Part shown: positions 19,264-28,404 of the stretch, one piece after another
Layout: each line of letters begins with the position of its first letter
Numbering within the stretch: the stretch's first letter is position 1
NCBI GenBank assembly: GCA_963677475.2
Contig: CAXXQD010000016.1
Span: forward strand, 186,001-250,000
DNA length: 64,000 nucleotides
Direction: 5' to 3'
Source of the DNA: JABMQB01 sp963677475
Lineage (GTDB): Bacteria; Bacteroidota; Bacteroidia; Bacteroidales; Prolixibacteraceae
Made by a program: the position numbers and the translations under genes
The notes under the pieces: model-generated
Told to the model about the DNA's origin: nothing
The model's input: only the letters and a program-made list of their open reading frames with translations
Database searches by the model: none

Positions 19264-19844
19264 TTGAAAAGATATTTTAAGATACAATTATTGGTGTTAT
19301 TCCTTTATTTTGTTTGCATCCACGGTATTGCCCAGGATAACAAACTATGCTTCTACCAATATTAACATAAGCATCCCTGAAGTTGCCTTGCTTGATCTTG
19401 AATACGATAATTCTTCCACCATCATATTAAGCCCTAATTCACCAACAGAAGCGGGTGCATCCTTAGATTTTACAAATGCTGAAAACTCTTCGGTTTTGGA
19501 TCAATTATTCTTCTATTGTTGGCAATAAAACCCATAGAAATAGAGAGGTTACTGCTTTTGTTGAAGGAAACCTTCCGAAAGGATTAAAACTAAAACTGAA
19601 TGTTTCTTCTGACGCTGGACAAGGTGCCGGAAAAATGGGAATTCCCCTAAATAATATCCTGTTATCAAACCAGGCTCAACCAATCCTTAAAAACATTGGC
19701 AGCTGCTTCACTGGTAACGGACCACAAAATGGTCATCTGGTAAGCTATTCAATTGATCTTAAAGAAAATGATTCATACTCATTGTTGGAATTTGATAACG
19801 AAACAATGGTTACTGTTGTATATACCCTCACCGAAACAAATTAA
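19264..19844 (+). pseudogene. Secreted fibre-subunit-like protein, paralogue 1; two frameshifts
   Basis: Starts at TTG 19264, giving a signal peptide (LKRYFKIQLLVLFLYFVCIH, then GIAQ). One extra A near 19342-19344 and one extra T in 19494-19497 break the frame; removing both gives about 190 residues collinear with the proteins at 19956 and 24184. Shared blocks: NINISIPEVALLDLE, SSVWINYSSIVGN, GSCFTGNGPQNGH, and a C-terminal strand VTVVYTLTETN. No family name recognised. Context (chaperone-like and usher-like genes downstream) suggests an exported beta-sandwich subunit. Whether the breaks are real or errors is open. Confidence 0.65.
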
Positions 19845-19955
19845 ACCTACTAAGGATTTCCCTTAACCAATATCAGATATCCCCCTATTATAATCACATG
19901 CAACTATTGGTATGTTTGTAAGGAAAGATAAAAAGGAAATATTCTGATTCGACAC

Positions 19956-20526
19956 ATGAATAAGTTTTACATTCATATTATCATTGTACTCATACTAATC
20001 GCCCAGGATGTTTATTCCCAAAACAATGGCAAAAGGACACCGTGTCCGTATTAGTATCCCGGAGGTTGCAATGCTTGATTTAGAATCGAATGGAACAAAG
20101 GATATTGTCCTTTCACCTGTGGTGAGCAACGAAGCCGGGGCTCCGATTGATTTTGATAACATTAACGATAATTCAGTTTGGGTAAATTATTCTTCCATTG
20201 TTGGTTCCGCCTCCGAACAAACCAGAAATGTTGTTGTATCGCTTTCTGATGAAGTTCCTCCGGGAGTAAACCTGAAAGTTTATGCTTCGGAATATTCCGG
20301 AAATGGAAATGGAAAATTTGGCTCGCCAACCGGGGAATTAATTCTTACCACAACGCCAACAGAGCTAATTAGCAGTATTGGAAGTTGCTACACCGGAAAC
20401 GGACCAAACAAAGGACACCAATTAACGTATTCCTTAGAATTGATCAGCGATGAAGACTATAGATTACTGGATTTTGACAAGTCAAATACCTTAACTGTTA
20501 CCTATACCCTGACAGATATTAACTAA
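19956..20526 (+). pseudogene. Secreted fibre-subunit-like protein, paralogue 2; one frameshift
   Basis: ATG 19956 opens a signal peptide (MNKFYIHIIIVLILIAQDVY). One extra A in the run 20031-20034 shifts the frame; removing it joins directly to the open frame beginning near 20038, for about 189 residues. Blocks shared with paralogues 1 and 3: RISIPEVAMLDLE, NSVWVNYSSIVGS, SGNGNGKFGSPTG, GSCYTGNGPNKGH and the last strand TVTYTLTDIN. There is one Cys in the mature part. Predicted all-beta secreted protein; function inferred only from context. Confidence 0.68.
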
Positions 20527-20652
20527 GTGCTCAAACACTAACCTTTTACACATTCCCTTGTTTAAATCTTTTTCGGCTTTTTGCTTGATTATACTTCGTT
20601 ATTATCTAAAATTACATTGTCAAAAAAGAGCTAAAAACGTAAAAAGTCTACC

Positions 20653-21459
20653 ATGCAATTTAAATCATTTATTACACTTGTTGTTATTTTAACCTCAGTC
20701 TTATTTTCAGGAAACACTTCTGCAAAAATATTAATAATGAATGGTTTAACCCACGAACACCAAGGATCGCAAGGTGAAACTTTAAGAGGTACAATTGAAA
20801 TTAAAAATACAGCCGAAACCGAACAATCTGTTCAGATTTATCAAAAAGATTACTGGTACTGGCACACTGGTGAAAGCAAACACGATGAACCTGGTAGCCT
20901 TACCCGCTCAAATGCAAAATGGTTAAGTATAAACCCTCTATTTATTACTTTGAAGCCAGATGAGACAGCAAATATTGAGTATGAATTATTGATTCCAGAA
21001 GTGGATACTTTAACTGGATCTTACTGGAGTGTTATTATGGTTGAAGGAATTACCCCTCCGGATACAACTGCCAATACTGGAGGGATGCGAATAAATACTG
21101 TTGTTAGGTATGCCGTGCAAATTATTTCAAATATTGGCGATTCTGGTACAAGAAACCTGGAATTTTTACAATTCAATTTGGATAATGCAGATGGAAATAC
21201 TACCCTTTCTGTTGCGGTTGGAAATACAGGAGAAAGGTTATTAAGGCCCGAACTGGGAATTGAAGTTTACAATATGGAAGGGGAATCAATGGGAATGATT
21301 AAAGCTGACAGAAGGAAATTATACCCCGGAACCTCAGCAAATATTGTTATTGATTTATCGACCTTGAAACCGGGAGATTATTCCGGAATTTTAATTGCTG
21401 ATTGCGACGAAGACCACGTGTTTGGAACCAATCTGAATCTTGAAATCAAGAATGAATAA
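20653..21459 (+). CDS. Periplasmic chaperone-like protein with two Ig-like domains
   Basis: 268 residues with a signal peptide (SFITLVVILTSVLFSGNTSA). The first domain has the features of fimbrial chaperones and DUF916-like proteins: an early strand followed by GETLRGTIEIKNTAETEQSV, then WLSINPLFITLKPDETANIEYELLIP, and SYWSVIMVEGI. The second domain contains NLEFLQFNLDNADGN and GDYSGILIADCDE. A length near 250 is normal for PapD-like chaperones. It overlaps the usher-like gene by 8 bp, so the two are translationally coupled. I infer that it holds the small secreted subunits before assembly. The assignment rests on fold-like pattern and context, not on clear sequence identity. Confidence 0.6.
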   Translation: MQFKSFITLVVILTSVLFSGNTSAKILIMNGLTHEHQGSQGETLRGTIEIKNTAETEQSVQIYQKDYWYWHTGESKHDEPGSLTRSNAKWLSINPLFITLKPDETANIEYELLIPEVDTLTGSYWSVIMVEGITPPDTTANTGGMRINTVVRYAVQIISNIGDSGTRNLEFLQFNLDNADGNTTLSVAVGNTGERLLRPELGIEVYNMEGESMGMIKADRRKLYPGTSANIVIDLSTLKPGDYSGILIADCDEDHVFGTNLNLEIKNE

Positions 21460-24172
21460 ACATTGTTTAATACTACTACTCTTTTTATTACAATCATTCA
21501 TTACTTTTTCGCAAAATGGAAATGAGCTTGAAATAAGCCTTGCCGGCGAAAAGAAAAGCCTTCAGCCTGGCAAAATACATACATTTGTTTATAAGATTAG
21601 AAATAATTCACCGGAAACATTTGAGGTTTTCCCGGAGCTTCAAATCCCCTCAGGGTGGAAACAAATTACAGGATTAAAATCTTTGTCGATAAGACCTAAC
21701 GGTCTGCAAATACAGATTGTAAGTGTAAACATACCTTCGCAGTTTAAAGTTGGTGCCCAAACTATCACTTTTGTCCTGAAAGAAAGCAGCGAAACTGACA
21801 AAGCTCTATTTTCATACCAATCTGAAGTATTTGTAGAAAAGATGACAAACTTTTCGGTCAGTTTGGTTGAAGCCCCACCAAATGCCATGGCTGGCGATGA
21901 AATAAAAGCATCGTTTATTTTAAGAAATGATGGAAATAGCGAGCAAAGTTTTTCCTTAATTCCATCCAATTGTACCATCGATGATCCGGGCAAAGTAACA
22001 TTGGCACCCAATGCTTCGGCAATAATAAACACTTCCATAAAAACCAGCAAAGAGCTTCAAAGCGTGGAAATAGTTGGTTATTACCTGAAAGTTAAATCGG
22101 ATGATGGAATAGAAAAACAGGCATATAACCGCATTCAGATTTTACCTAAATCGCAAGAAGCAGATGACTTGTTCCACAGGTTTCCGGTAAATATATCCAC
22201 CCGGATTTTAAGCAAATCGGGCAATGGAAATACAAGTACCGGATATCAAATTGAAATAAGCGGTAAAGGAAGCATTGACCCGGAAGGAAAACACGAAATT
22301 GAATTTCTTGCACGGGGCCCAAATCAATTTAACGTTTCACACTTAGGGTTATACGACCAGTATTTTATTTCTTATAAAAATGACCGGGCACAATTAGCTA
22401 TTGGCGACAAATCATTCAGTTTGAGCCCTTTAACCGAACAAGCCAGGTACGGTACCGGAGTTGAAGCCATTTACCAAATAGACAACAGAACTGCAGCCGG
22501 ATTCTTTTACGTTAGCCCTAAATTTATAAATGAAATAAAAAGCGAATATGCACTTTATGCAAAAAGGGAATTTTCGGAAGACAATAACCTACAACTAAAT
22601 TTATTACGTAAAAACCTTCAGGCAGACAACAGTGTCAATATCATAAGTTTATTGTCGAATGTTAAATTAATGGACAAAACCCATGTTGAGATAGAATTGG
22701 CGCGGGGAAAAGAAGAAAGTAAGAGCGATAATGCATTTCGGGTAAGTTTAAATTCTCAACTATCTAAGTTCTCCGTTTCATCGTTCTATTTTTATACCGG
22801 GAAAGATTTTCCGGGTTACTATACCAATTCTAGTTTCTATTCCGGGTTTGTGAATTACCAACTGTTAAAATCTGTTTCGCTCAGCGTTAATGCCAGAAGG
22901 GACTTCTCGAACGCCCAATTAGATACTTTGTTTTCAACAGCACCTTATTCAAGGTCTTTGCAAGCAGGTTTAAACCTAAAAATTGGCCCCAGGTCGTTTT
23001 TTAAGGCAACAGTACGTACCAACGAACGTGAAGACCGTTTGCCAACAAAAAAATTCCATTATGAAATTCGTTCGTACAACACCAATATTTCACACAGTGC
23101 CCGTAAATACAATGTGAGGCTTGGGGGTAGCTATGGTAAAACCACCAATTTTCTTCAGGAAGACAATTTGAGGGAAAAAAATACTTTTGGAGCCAACATG
23201 AATTTTGGTTACCGTCCGAGGGATGAATACAGCATTCAGTTGCATGGTTCTTATTCAAACGTTAATTCTTTTATTTCGGAAAATCAAAATGATTTCATAT
23301 TTGGTATTAATGCTACTGCTCAGCCAATTAAAAATTTAAGTACAAGCATACACGTGCAAAACAGTTACTCCATTGAAGAATATTATCGGAACAGAAACTT
23401 ACTACAATTTTCGCTTGGATATTTGTATAAAAAGAAACACAACATTTCCATAAGCAGCTATTATACAATATTCCAGCACCAGGTCGATGATCCCGATTTA
23501 ACTGTAACCCTAAATTATGCGTATAAATTCGGTATTCCTTTAAAACAAATTGCAGAGGCAGGAAGCGTCTCTGGAAGAATAGTTAGCGAAGATCAAAAAA
23601 GCACAAAGGGGATTATTGTTTATTTAAATGGCATGACGGCAATTACCGATAAAGATGGCAACTTTTCTTTCAAAAATATTAAGCCCGGGAAATACAATGT
23701 CATGATAGACCGTTCGTTGCTCATGATGGACGACATTGTTAGTGTTATTACGCCCATCGAAATTGAGGTTGTCGGTAGCCAAGATACTAAGCTGAACCTG
23801 GCAATTACGAAAGCTGCAAAACTATCTGGGAGGTTTGAAATAACAAAATCAAGTTCAACTACAAAGCTTTTAGAATCAGAAGATATTTCATTGGGGCAAA
23901 TTGTATTGGAGTTAAATAAAGAAAACGAATCATACCGGATTATTTCGAATCCCGACGGATCCTTCACATTTCCATATGTACGGCCCGGAAAATGGTTTTT
24001 AAAAGTTTATAAAAGCGGGATTGACAAACAATATGTACTTGAAAAAGAACTTTTTGAATTTAATTTTGAACCAGGTGATGTCGAAGAATTGGTAATAAAA
24101 ATTAGAAAAAAGCAACGAAAAATAATATTTATGAATAATAGTGTTAACTTGTCTTCTGGAGGGAAAAAGTAA
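21452..24172 (+). CDS. Outer-membrane usher-like barrel protein with Ig-like and CNA-B-like ends
   Basis: 906 residues from ATG 21452, with a signal peptide (MNKHCLILLLFLLQSFITFS). Layout: two NEW2/CARDB-type beta-sandwich domains at about 25-230 (FVYKIRNNSPETFEVFPEL; SFILRNDGNSEQSFSL); a region of about 240-700 made of alternating amphipathic strands rich in Y, N and F ending in aromatic residues, as in an outer-membrane barrel; and two C-terminal carboxypeptidase-regulatory-like domains at about 710-775 (VYLNGMTAITDKDGNFSFK) and 790-880 (SNPDGSFTFPYVRPGKW). Size and beta-rich ends resemble fimbrial ushers of the FimD or alpha type, but I cannot show homology. It sits in the middle of the locus with chaperone and subunit genes, which supports an export-pore role. 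Confidence 0.6.
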   Translation: MNKHCLILLLFLLQSFITFSQNGNELEISLAGEKKSLQPGKIHTFVYKIRNNSPETFEVFPELQIPSGWKQITGLKSLSIRPNGLQIQIVSVNIPSQFKVGAQTITFVLKESSETDKALFSYQSEVFVEKMTNFSVSLVEAPPNAMAGDEIKASFILRNDGNSEQSFSLIPSNCTIDDPGKVTLAPNASAIINTSIKTSKELQSVEIVGYYLKVKSDDGIEKQAYNRIQILPKSQEADDLFHRFPVNISTRILSKSGNGNTSTGYQIEISGKGSIDPEGKHEIEFLARGPNQFNVSHLGLYDQYFISYKNDRAQLAIGDKSFSLSPLTEQARYGTGVEAIYQIDNRTAAGFFYVSPKFINEIKSEYALYAKREFSEDNNLQLNLLRKNLQADNSVNIISLLSNVKLMDKTHVEIELARGKEESKSDNAFRVSLNSQLSKFSVSSFYFYTGKDFPGYYTNSSFYSGFVNYQLLKSVSLSVNARRDFSNAQLDTLFSTAPYSRSLQAGLNLKIGPRSFFKATVRTNEREDRLPTKKFHYEIRSYNTNISHSARKYNVRLGGSYGKTTNFLQEDNLREKNTFGANMNFGYRPRDEYSIQLHGSYSNVNSFISENQNDFIFGINATAQPIKNLSTSIHVQNSYSIEEYYRNRNLLQFSLGYLYKKKHNISISSYYTIFQHQVDDPDLTVTLNYAYKFGIPLKQIAEAGSVSGRIVSEDQKSTKGIIVYLNGMTAITDKDGNFSFKNIKPGKYNVMIDRSLLMMDDIVSVITPIEIEVVGSQDTKLNLAITKAAKLSGRFEITKSSSTTKLLESEDISLGQIVLELNKENESYRIISNPDGSFTFPYVRPGKWFLKVYKSGIDKQYVLEKELFEFNFEPGDVEELVIKIRKKQRKIIFMNNSVNLSSGGKK

Positions 24173-24183
24173 AACCTGGATTT

Positions 24184-24747
24184 ATGAGAACTAAAATTAT
24201 TTATATCGTTTTAAGTTTAAGCATCTATTTTGTTTGCATCTGCAAACTTAATGCACAAACCGAAGACGGTTATATTGACGTTCTTTTTTCGTTGCCCGAG
24301 CTAGCCTTGGTGGATATTGAATCGAACAATACTCACGTTCAATTATCGTTAAAGGAAACCAGGGTTGCAGGTAATGCTATTGAAATAGATGAAGGTGAAG
24401 ATAATAGCATCTGGATTAATTATACATCTTCGCTAAGCAGCACTCACCTCGGAAGGTCAATTTATGTGCAGGTTATTGATGGAATTGTGCCTCCCGGAAT
24501 TGCCCTGACAGTTTCTGCATCGCAATACAATGGCAACGGCAAAGGGGAAATGGGTAGCCCAACCGGCACCGTTGAAGTTTCGAATTCGCCAAAAACAATT
24601 ATTTCAAACATAGGCAGGTGTTATTCGGGAAATGGAAAAAACAAGGGACATCGATTAATATATTCCATTGAAATTTCGGATTATTCAAAACTGGAATATA
24701 ATGAAGCTTCTGATTTGCAAATCGCATATACCATAAGTGACAATTAA
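24184..24747 (+). CDS. Secreted fibre-subunit-like protein, paralogue 3 (intact)
   Basis: 187 residues with a signal peptide (MRTKIIYIVLSLSIYFVCIC, cleaved near NAQ). Collinear with the products at 19264 and 19956: VLFSLPELALVDIESN, NSIWINYTSSLSS, YNGNGKGEMGSPTG, GRCYSGNGKNKGH and a C-terminal strand LQIAYTISDN. One Cys lies in the mature protein. This is the only copy of the three without a frame break. The start is 11 bp after the usher-like gene, so it is in the same transcript. Predicted structural subunit; not recognised by name. Confidence 0.7.
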   Translation: MRTKIIYIVLSLSIYFVCICKLNAQTEDGYIDVLFSLPELALVDIESNNTHVQLSLKETRVAGNAIEIDEGEDNSIWINYTSSLSSTHLGRSIYVQVIDGIVPPGIALTVSASQYNGNGKGEMGSPTGTVEVSNSPKTIISNIGRCYSGNGKNKGHRLIYSIEISDYSKLEYNEASDLQIAYTISDN

Positions 24748-24753
24748 GATTTT

Positions 24754-25251
24754 ATGAGACCACTAATTTATTTATATATCGTTTTTTTCTTTGTTTCTGC
24801 TAATGGCTTTGCCCAGCCACTAACTGTTACGACATCTGGTGGTCCATCATTCCCTTATTCAAGCTTTGAGTTAAGTGAAGCTGGAGATGATTTTTCTCAA
24901 GATGTTACCAGCAACACTTCCGGGTATTTAAACATATCGTCAGGAAATTTCTGGGATAATTATTTTTCTTATTTCCGATGGAAGGTAAATGTATTAAGGA
25001 ACGATGTACTATGGAACCAGGAACTTTCCATTCAAATAAAAAAATCATCGAATGGGCAAAAAAGAAGTATCTGGGGAAATATAAACAGTGGTTCAAACTG
25101 GGTAACTGTAAATAATACACCAAGCCAATTTATTAAAGGTGCAGGCAGCTGGACAGGAATAACAGTTGACTTTAAAGTGAAAAATATTTCGGTGCTTATA
25201 CCAGCAGACGATTACCAAACAACATTGGTTTTTACCATCTACGATGACTAA
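24754..25251 (+). CDS. Secreted protein, last gene of the fibre-like locus
   Basis: 165 residues with a signal peptide (MRPLIYLYIVFFFVSANGFA). The mature part is beta-rich (LTVTTSGGPSFPYSSFEL; FRWKVNVLRNDVLWNQEL; ending TTLVFTIYDD) and lacks the Cys and the TGNG motif of the three paralogues. It begins 6 bp after paralogue 3 and its final strand is similar in character to theirs. A tip or anchor subunit is a reasonable guess from position only. The stop overlaps the convergent ftcD stop by four bases. Confidence 0.6.
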   Translation: MRPLIYLYIVFFFVSANGFAQPLTVTTSGGPSFPYSSFELSEAGDDFSQDVTSNTSGYLNISSGNFWDNYFSYFRWKVNVLRNDVLWNQELSIQIKKSSNGQKRSIWGNINSGSNWVTVNNTPSQFIKGAGSWTGITVDFKVKNISVLIPADDYQTTLVFTIYDD

Positions 25252-26948
25252 TTCGTCTCAATTACTTCGTTCACTTTCTTAAGGATTTCTTTCTCTAACA
25301 CACTTGCTTCATTACAAATGCCAGTAGCTTCTTCGTTAATTTTCTTTTTAAATTCTTCGTCCTTATAACCAGCAAGATTGATTTTTACATTTAGGAAAGC
25401 ACCTTCAACGGCAGTTCTAGCACATAGTGCTCCCACCCCTGCGTCAGAAACAGAATTTGGATTCCCTATTTCTGCCATTGCTTTCATAACTTCCATTGAA
25501 CCATATGCCAATTTCATAACTTTAAGTGGAACCAGCACTGCATTTTTAGTAGCTTCATCAATAGATTTTATTCGGATCGTTTTTTCGGATTCGGAAGCTT
25601 TTGGCAAAGCAAAAGCTTCCATTATTTGGTTAAAAGCATTGGTGTCTTCATCCACACATTTTAAGAGTTCGGTATAAAAGTATTTTGCTTTTTCTGCCCA
25701 TTGGGAGAACTCCTCCCAACGATCATCCCAACCTCTTTTATGAGCCGACAGGTTTGCAACCATATTGCCCAAAGCAGCACCCATTGAACCAACGTAGGCA
25801 GAAATGGAACCCCCTCCAGGGGCAGGACTTTCAGAAGCCGTTTCATCAGCAAATGCGGTTAAGTTTCTTTCGACAAGCTTTTCAGGATTAGGGTTATCCA
25901 TCAGGTATTCAATAATTTTCTTTTTGGGGTCAAAATCTGTCAATTCATCCAAGCCCAATGATTTTACGGCAATTTTAATAATTTCCATATCTGAAATACC
26001 CGTTGACCTTTCCTGTTTCCGCAGAAAATATTTACCTGCTTCTAACATGGCATTTAATGGTACAACTCCAACCAGTTCAGAACCAGTTACCCTGATTCCC
26101 CTTGCCCTGGCTTTCTCACAAACTTCGTCAAATGCCTTATGAACGGGAGTAATCGTAATATCGGTCAAGTTCATCGATATTTGTGCAACACCGTATTCTT
26201 TAATATACCAACCTATGGCCCGTACTTTTTTTAACGATCCCGGAATCCTGACCGGCTCACCATTTTTATCTAATACAGCTTTTCCGGTAACCTGATTTCC
26301 TTCACGCAATACCCGTCCTGCTTCACGAACATCAAAAGCAATGGCATTTGCCCTTCTTGTAGATGTTGTATTGAGATTAATATTATAGGCAACTAAAAAG
26401 TTTCTAGCCCCAATAGCAGTTGCACCTGCTTTCGCAACAATATTGTTCCAGCTTGAAGCACCAAAGTCAGGTTTCCATTTCTCTGATATTATTCTTTCGG
26501 GCAGCGCTTCATATTCTCCAGACCTACAGGTCGCAAGGCTTTTCCGTTCTTCTTTTTGGGCAGCAAATTCATAACAATAAACAGGTATTCCGAGCTCTTC
26601 ACCTACCCTTTTTGCCAATTTATGCGCATAAACAACTGTTTCTTCCATGCTAATATTTGCAACCGGAACCAATGGGCAAACATCGGTTGCCCCAAAACGC
26701 GGATGTTCTCCTTTATGTTTCGACATGTCGATTAAAGCAGCAGCTTTTTTGATAGCTAAAAAGGCTGCTTCAATAACCGCATCGGGTTCGCCCACAAATG
26801 TAACAACAGTTCGGTTGGTTGCTTTACCAGGATCTACATCCAATAATTTAATTCCGGAAACACCCTCTATTTCATCTGTAATTTGCCGTATTATTTCCAG
26901 GTTGTTCCCCTCTGAAAAGTTAGGCACACATTCAATTATTTTTTTCAT
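25248..26948 (-). CDS. ftcD: Formimidoyltransferase-cyclodeaminase (FtcD)
   Basis: 566 residues from ATG 26948 (MKKIIECVPNFSEGNN is the family start; a longer frame to 26987 overlaps hutI). Residues 1-325 are glutamate formimidoyltransferase (NRTVVTFVGEP, HKGEHPRFGATDVCPLVP, SELVGVVPLNAMLEAG). Residues 355-565 are the cyclodeaminase (SESPAPGGGSISAYVGSMGA). The bifunctional enzyme passes the formimino group of N-formimino-glutamate to tetrahydrofolate and then releases ammonia, giving methenyl-THF, in the cytoplasm. It lies 16 bp downstream of hutI and is surely co-transcribed. HutH and HutU are not in the window. Confidence 0.95.
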   Translation of the reverse strand: MKKIIECVPNFSEGNNLEIIRQITDEIEGVSGIKLLDVDPGKATNRTVVTFVGEPDAVIEAAFLAIKKAAALIDMSKHKGEHPRFGATDVCPLVPVANISMEETVVYAHKLAKRVGEELGIPVYCYEFAAQKEERKSLATCRSGEYEALPERIISEKWKPDFGASSWNNIVAKAGATAIGARNFLVAYNINLNTTSTRRANAIAFDVREAGRVLREGNQVTGKAVLDKNGEPVRIPGSLKKVRAIGWYIKEYGVAQISMNLTDITITPVHKAFDEVCEKARARGIRVTGSELVGVVPLNAMLEAGKYFLRKQERSTGISDMEIIKIAVKSLGLDELTDFDPKKKIIEYLMDNPNPEKLVERNLTAFADETASESPAPGGGSISAYVGSMGAALGNMVANLSAHKRGWDDRWEEFSQWAEKAKYFYTELLKCVDEDTNAFNQIMEAFALPKASESEKTIRIKSIDEATKNAVLVPLKVMKLAYGSMEVMKAMAEIGNPNSVSDAGVGALCARTAVEGAFLNVKINLAGYKDEEFKKKINEEATGICNEASVLEKEILKKVNEVIETN

Positions 26949-26964
26949 TTCTCTTTCATTTAAA

Positions 26965-28218
26965 TTAAAGGGATTGGATTTCGCCATTTAAAATAACCGT
27001 ATCAATTAAATTTGATCCGAACATATATGGCAAATACGAATATGATGGAATTTTTTGGGTAATAAATAAATTTGCAATTTTTCCTTTGGTAATCGTCCCT
27101 AGTATGTCATCTACCCCCATTGCATATGCCGTATTAATTGTTGTTGCATTAATAACTTCTTCTGGCAACATTTTATATTTTATGCATCCAAAAGAGGTAA
27201 TAAAGTTCATATTCCCGGAAGGCGAAGAACCCGGATTAAAATCTGAAGCCAAAGCAATTGGCAACCCTGCATCGATCATTTTTCGGGCGGGAGATAATTG
27301 CATTCCCAGAAAAAATGCGGCACCGGGTAAAATGGTTGGCATGGTTTGCGAATTTTTAAGTGCTACAATTTCTGCATCACCAATAAACTCAAGATGATCA
27401 ACCGATAATGCATTATTTTTTACTCCAACCTGAACGCCTCCTGAAAAATCCAACTCGTTGGCATGGATTTTCCCAATTAATCCAAATTTCAAACCAGCTT
27501 TTAAAATACGATCAGTGTCTTCCGGGGTAAAAAATCCCCTGTCGCAAAACACATCGATATAATCGGCCAGCCCTTCTTTCACAACTTGTGGAATCATTTC
27601 ATTTATGACCAAATCCACATATTTCGAAGGGTTATTTTTATAGTTCAAAGGAATGGAATGCGCCCCAAGAAACGTTGACTTAATCGTCAGTGGAGTCGTT
27701 TCTTTTAACCTCTTTATTACACGCAATATTTTTAGTTCATCCACGGTATTTAAACCATACCCGCTTTTAATCTCTACAGCACCTGTTCCAAGTTTTATAA
27801 TCTCAAAAATCCTTTCTAAAGCTTGCTCATAAAGTTCATCCTCTGAAGTTTCGTGCAGAAGCCGGGCTGAATTTAAAATTCCCCCACCCCGTCTGGCAAT
27901 TTCCTCGTAACCCAAACCTTTTATTTTATCGACAAACTCCCCTTCACGCGACCCTGCATAGACTATATGTGTATGGGAATCGCAATAACTGGGAAAAACC
28001 AATCGCCCGGAACAATCAATTTCCATTAAAACATCATCCTCCAATTTAGAATGATCTAAATCACGCATTTGCCCATATTTAACAATCCGATCTCCGGATA
28101 TAAATATATAGGCATCCTTTATGGTTTTTAAGTCAGACATTTCTGCACCTTTTTTATTTTTCAAAGGCTTGTCTTCGACCTGAACCAGTTCCTTTATATT
28201 GATTAGAAGTTTATTCAT
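26965..28218 (-). CDS. hutI: Imidazolonepropionase (HutI)
   Basis: 417 residues. Metal-dependent amidohydrolase that opens 4-imidazolone-5-propionate to N-formimino-glutamate, the third step of histidine degradation. Visible marks: the metal-binding CDSHTHIVYAGSREGEF, GGGILNSARLLHE, GTGAVEIKSGYGL, HANELDFSGGVQVG and ALASDFNPGSSPSGNM. First gene of a hutI-ftcD unit; its product is the substrate of FtcD. It is divergent from the YfcC-type carrier at 28405. Confidence 0.95.
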   Translation of the reverse strand: MNKLLINIKELVQVEDKPLKNKKGAEMSDLKTIKDAYIFISGDRIVKYGQMRDLDHSKLEDDVLMEIDCSGRLVFPSYCDSHTHIVYAGSREGEFVDKIKGLGYEEIARRGGGILNSARLLHETSEDELYEQALERIFEIIKLGTGAVEIKSGYGLNTVDELKILRVIKRLKETTPLTIKSTFLGAHSIPLNYKNNPSKYVDLVINEMIPQVVKEGLADYIDVFCDRGFFTPEDTDRILKAGLKFGLIGKIHANELDFSGGVQVGVKNNALSVDHLEFIGDAEIVALKNSQTMPTILPGAAFFLGMQLSPARKMIDAGLPIALASDFNPGSSPSGNMNFITSFGCIKYKMLPEEVINATTINTAYAMGVDDILGTITKGKIANLFITQKIPSYSYLPYMFGSNLIDTVILNGEIQSL

Positions 28219-28404
28219 TCTGTTTTGATTGTACCTGAAAATTAAGTATAAAACCCGGTTATTATAAATACATTGCTAAGAAATGAAACTAAATCAACTA
28301 TTTCAATGTTAAAAATCAGCAATTATTTTTCGCGCTATGATTTATGAAGTAATCTTCTGCCTCCATTTATTTTACTATTTTAGAAGTTTAAGAGATATCT
28401 CAAA

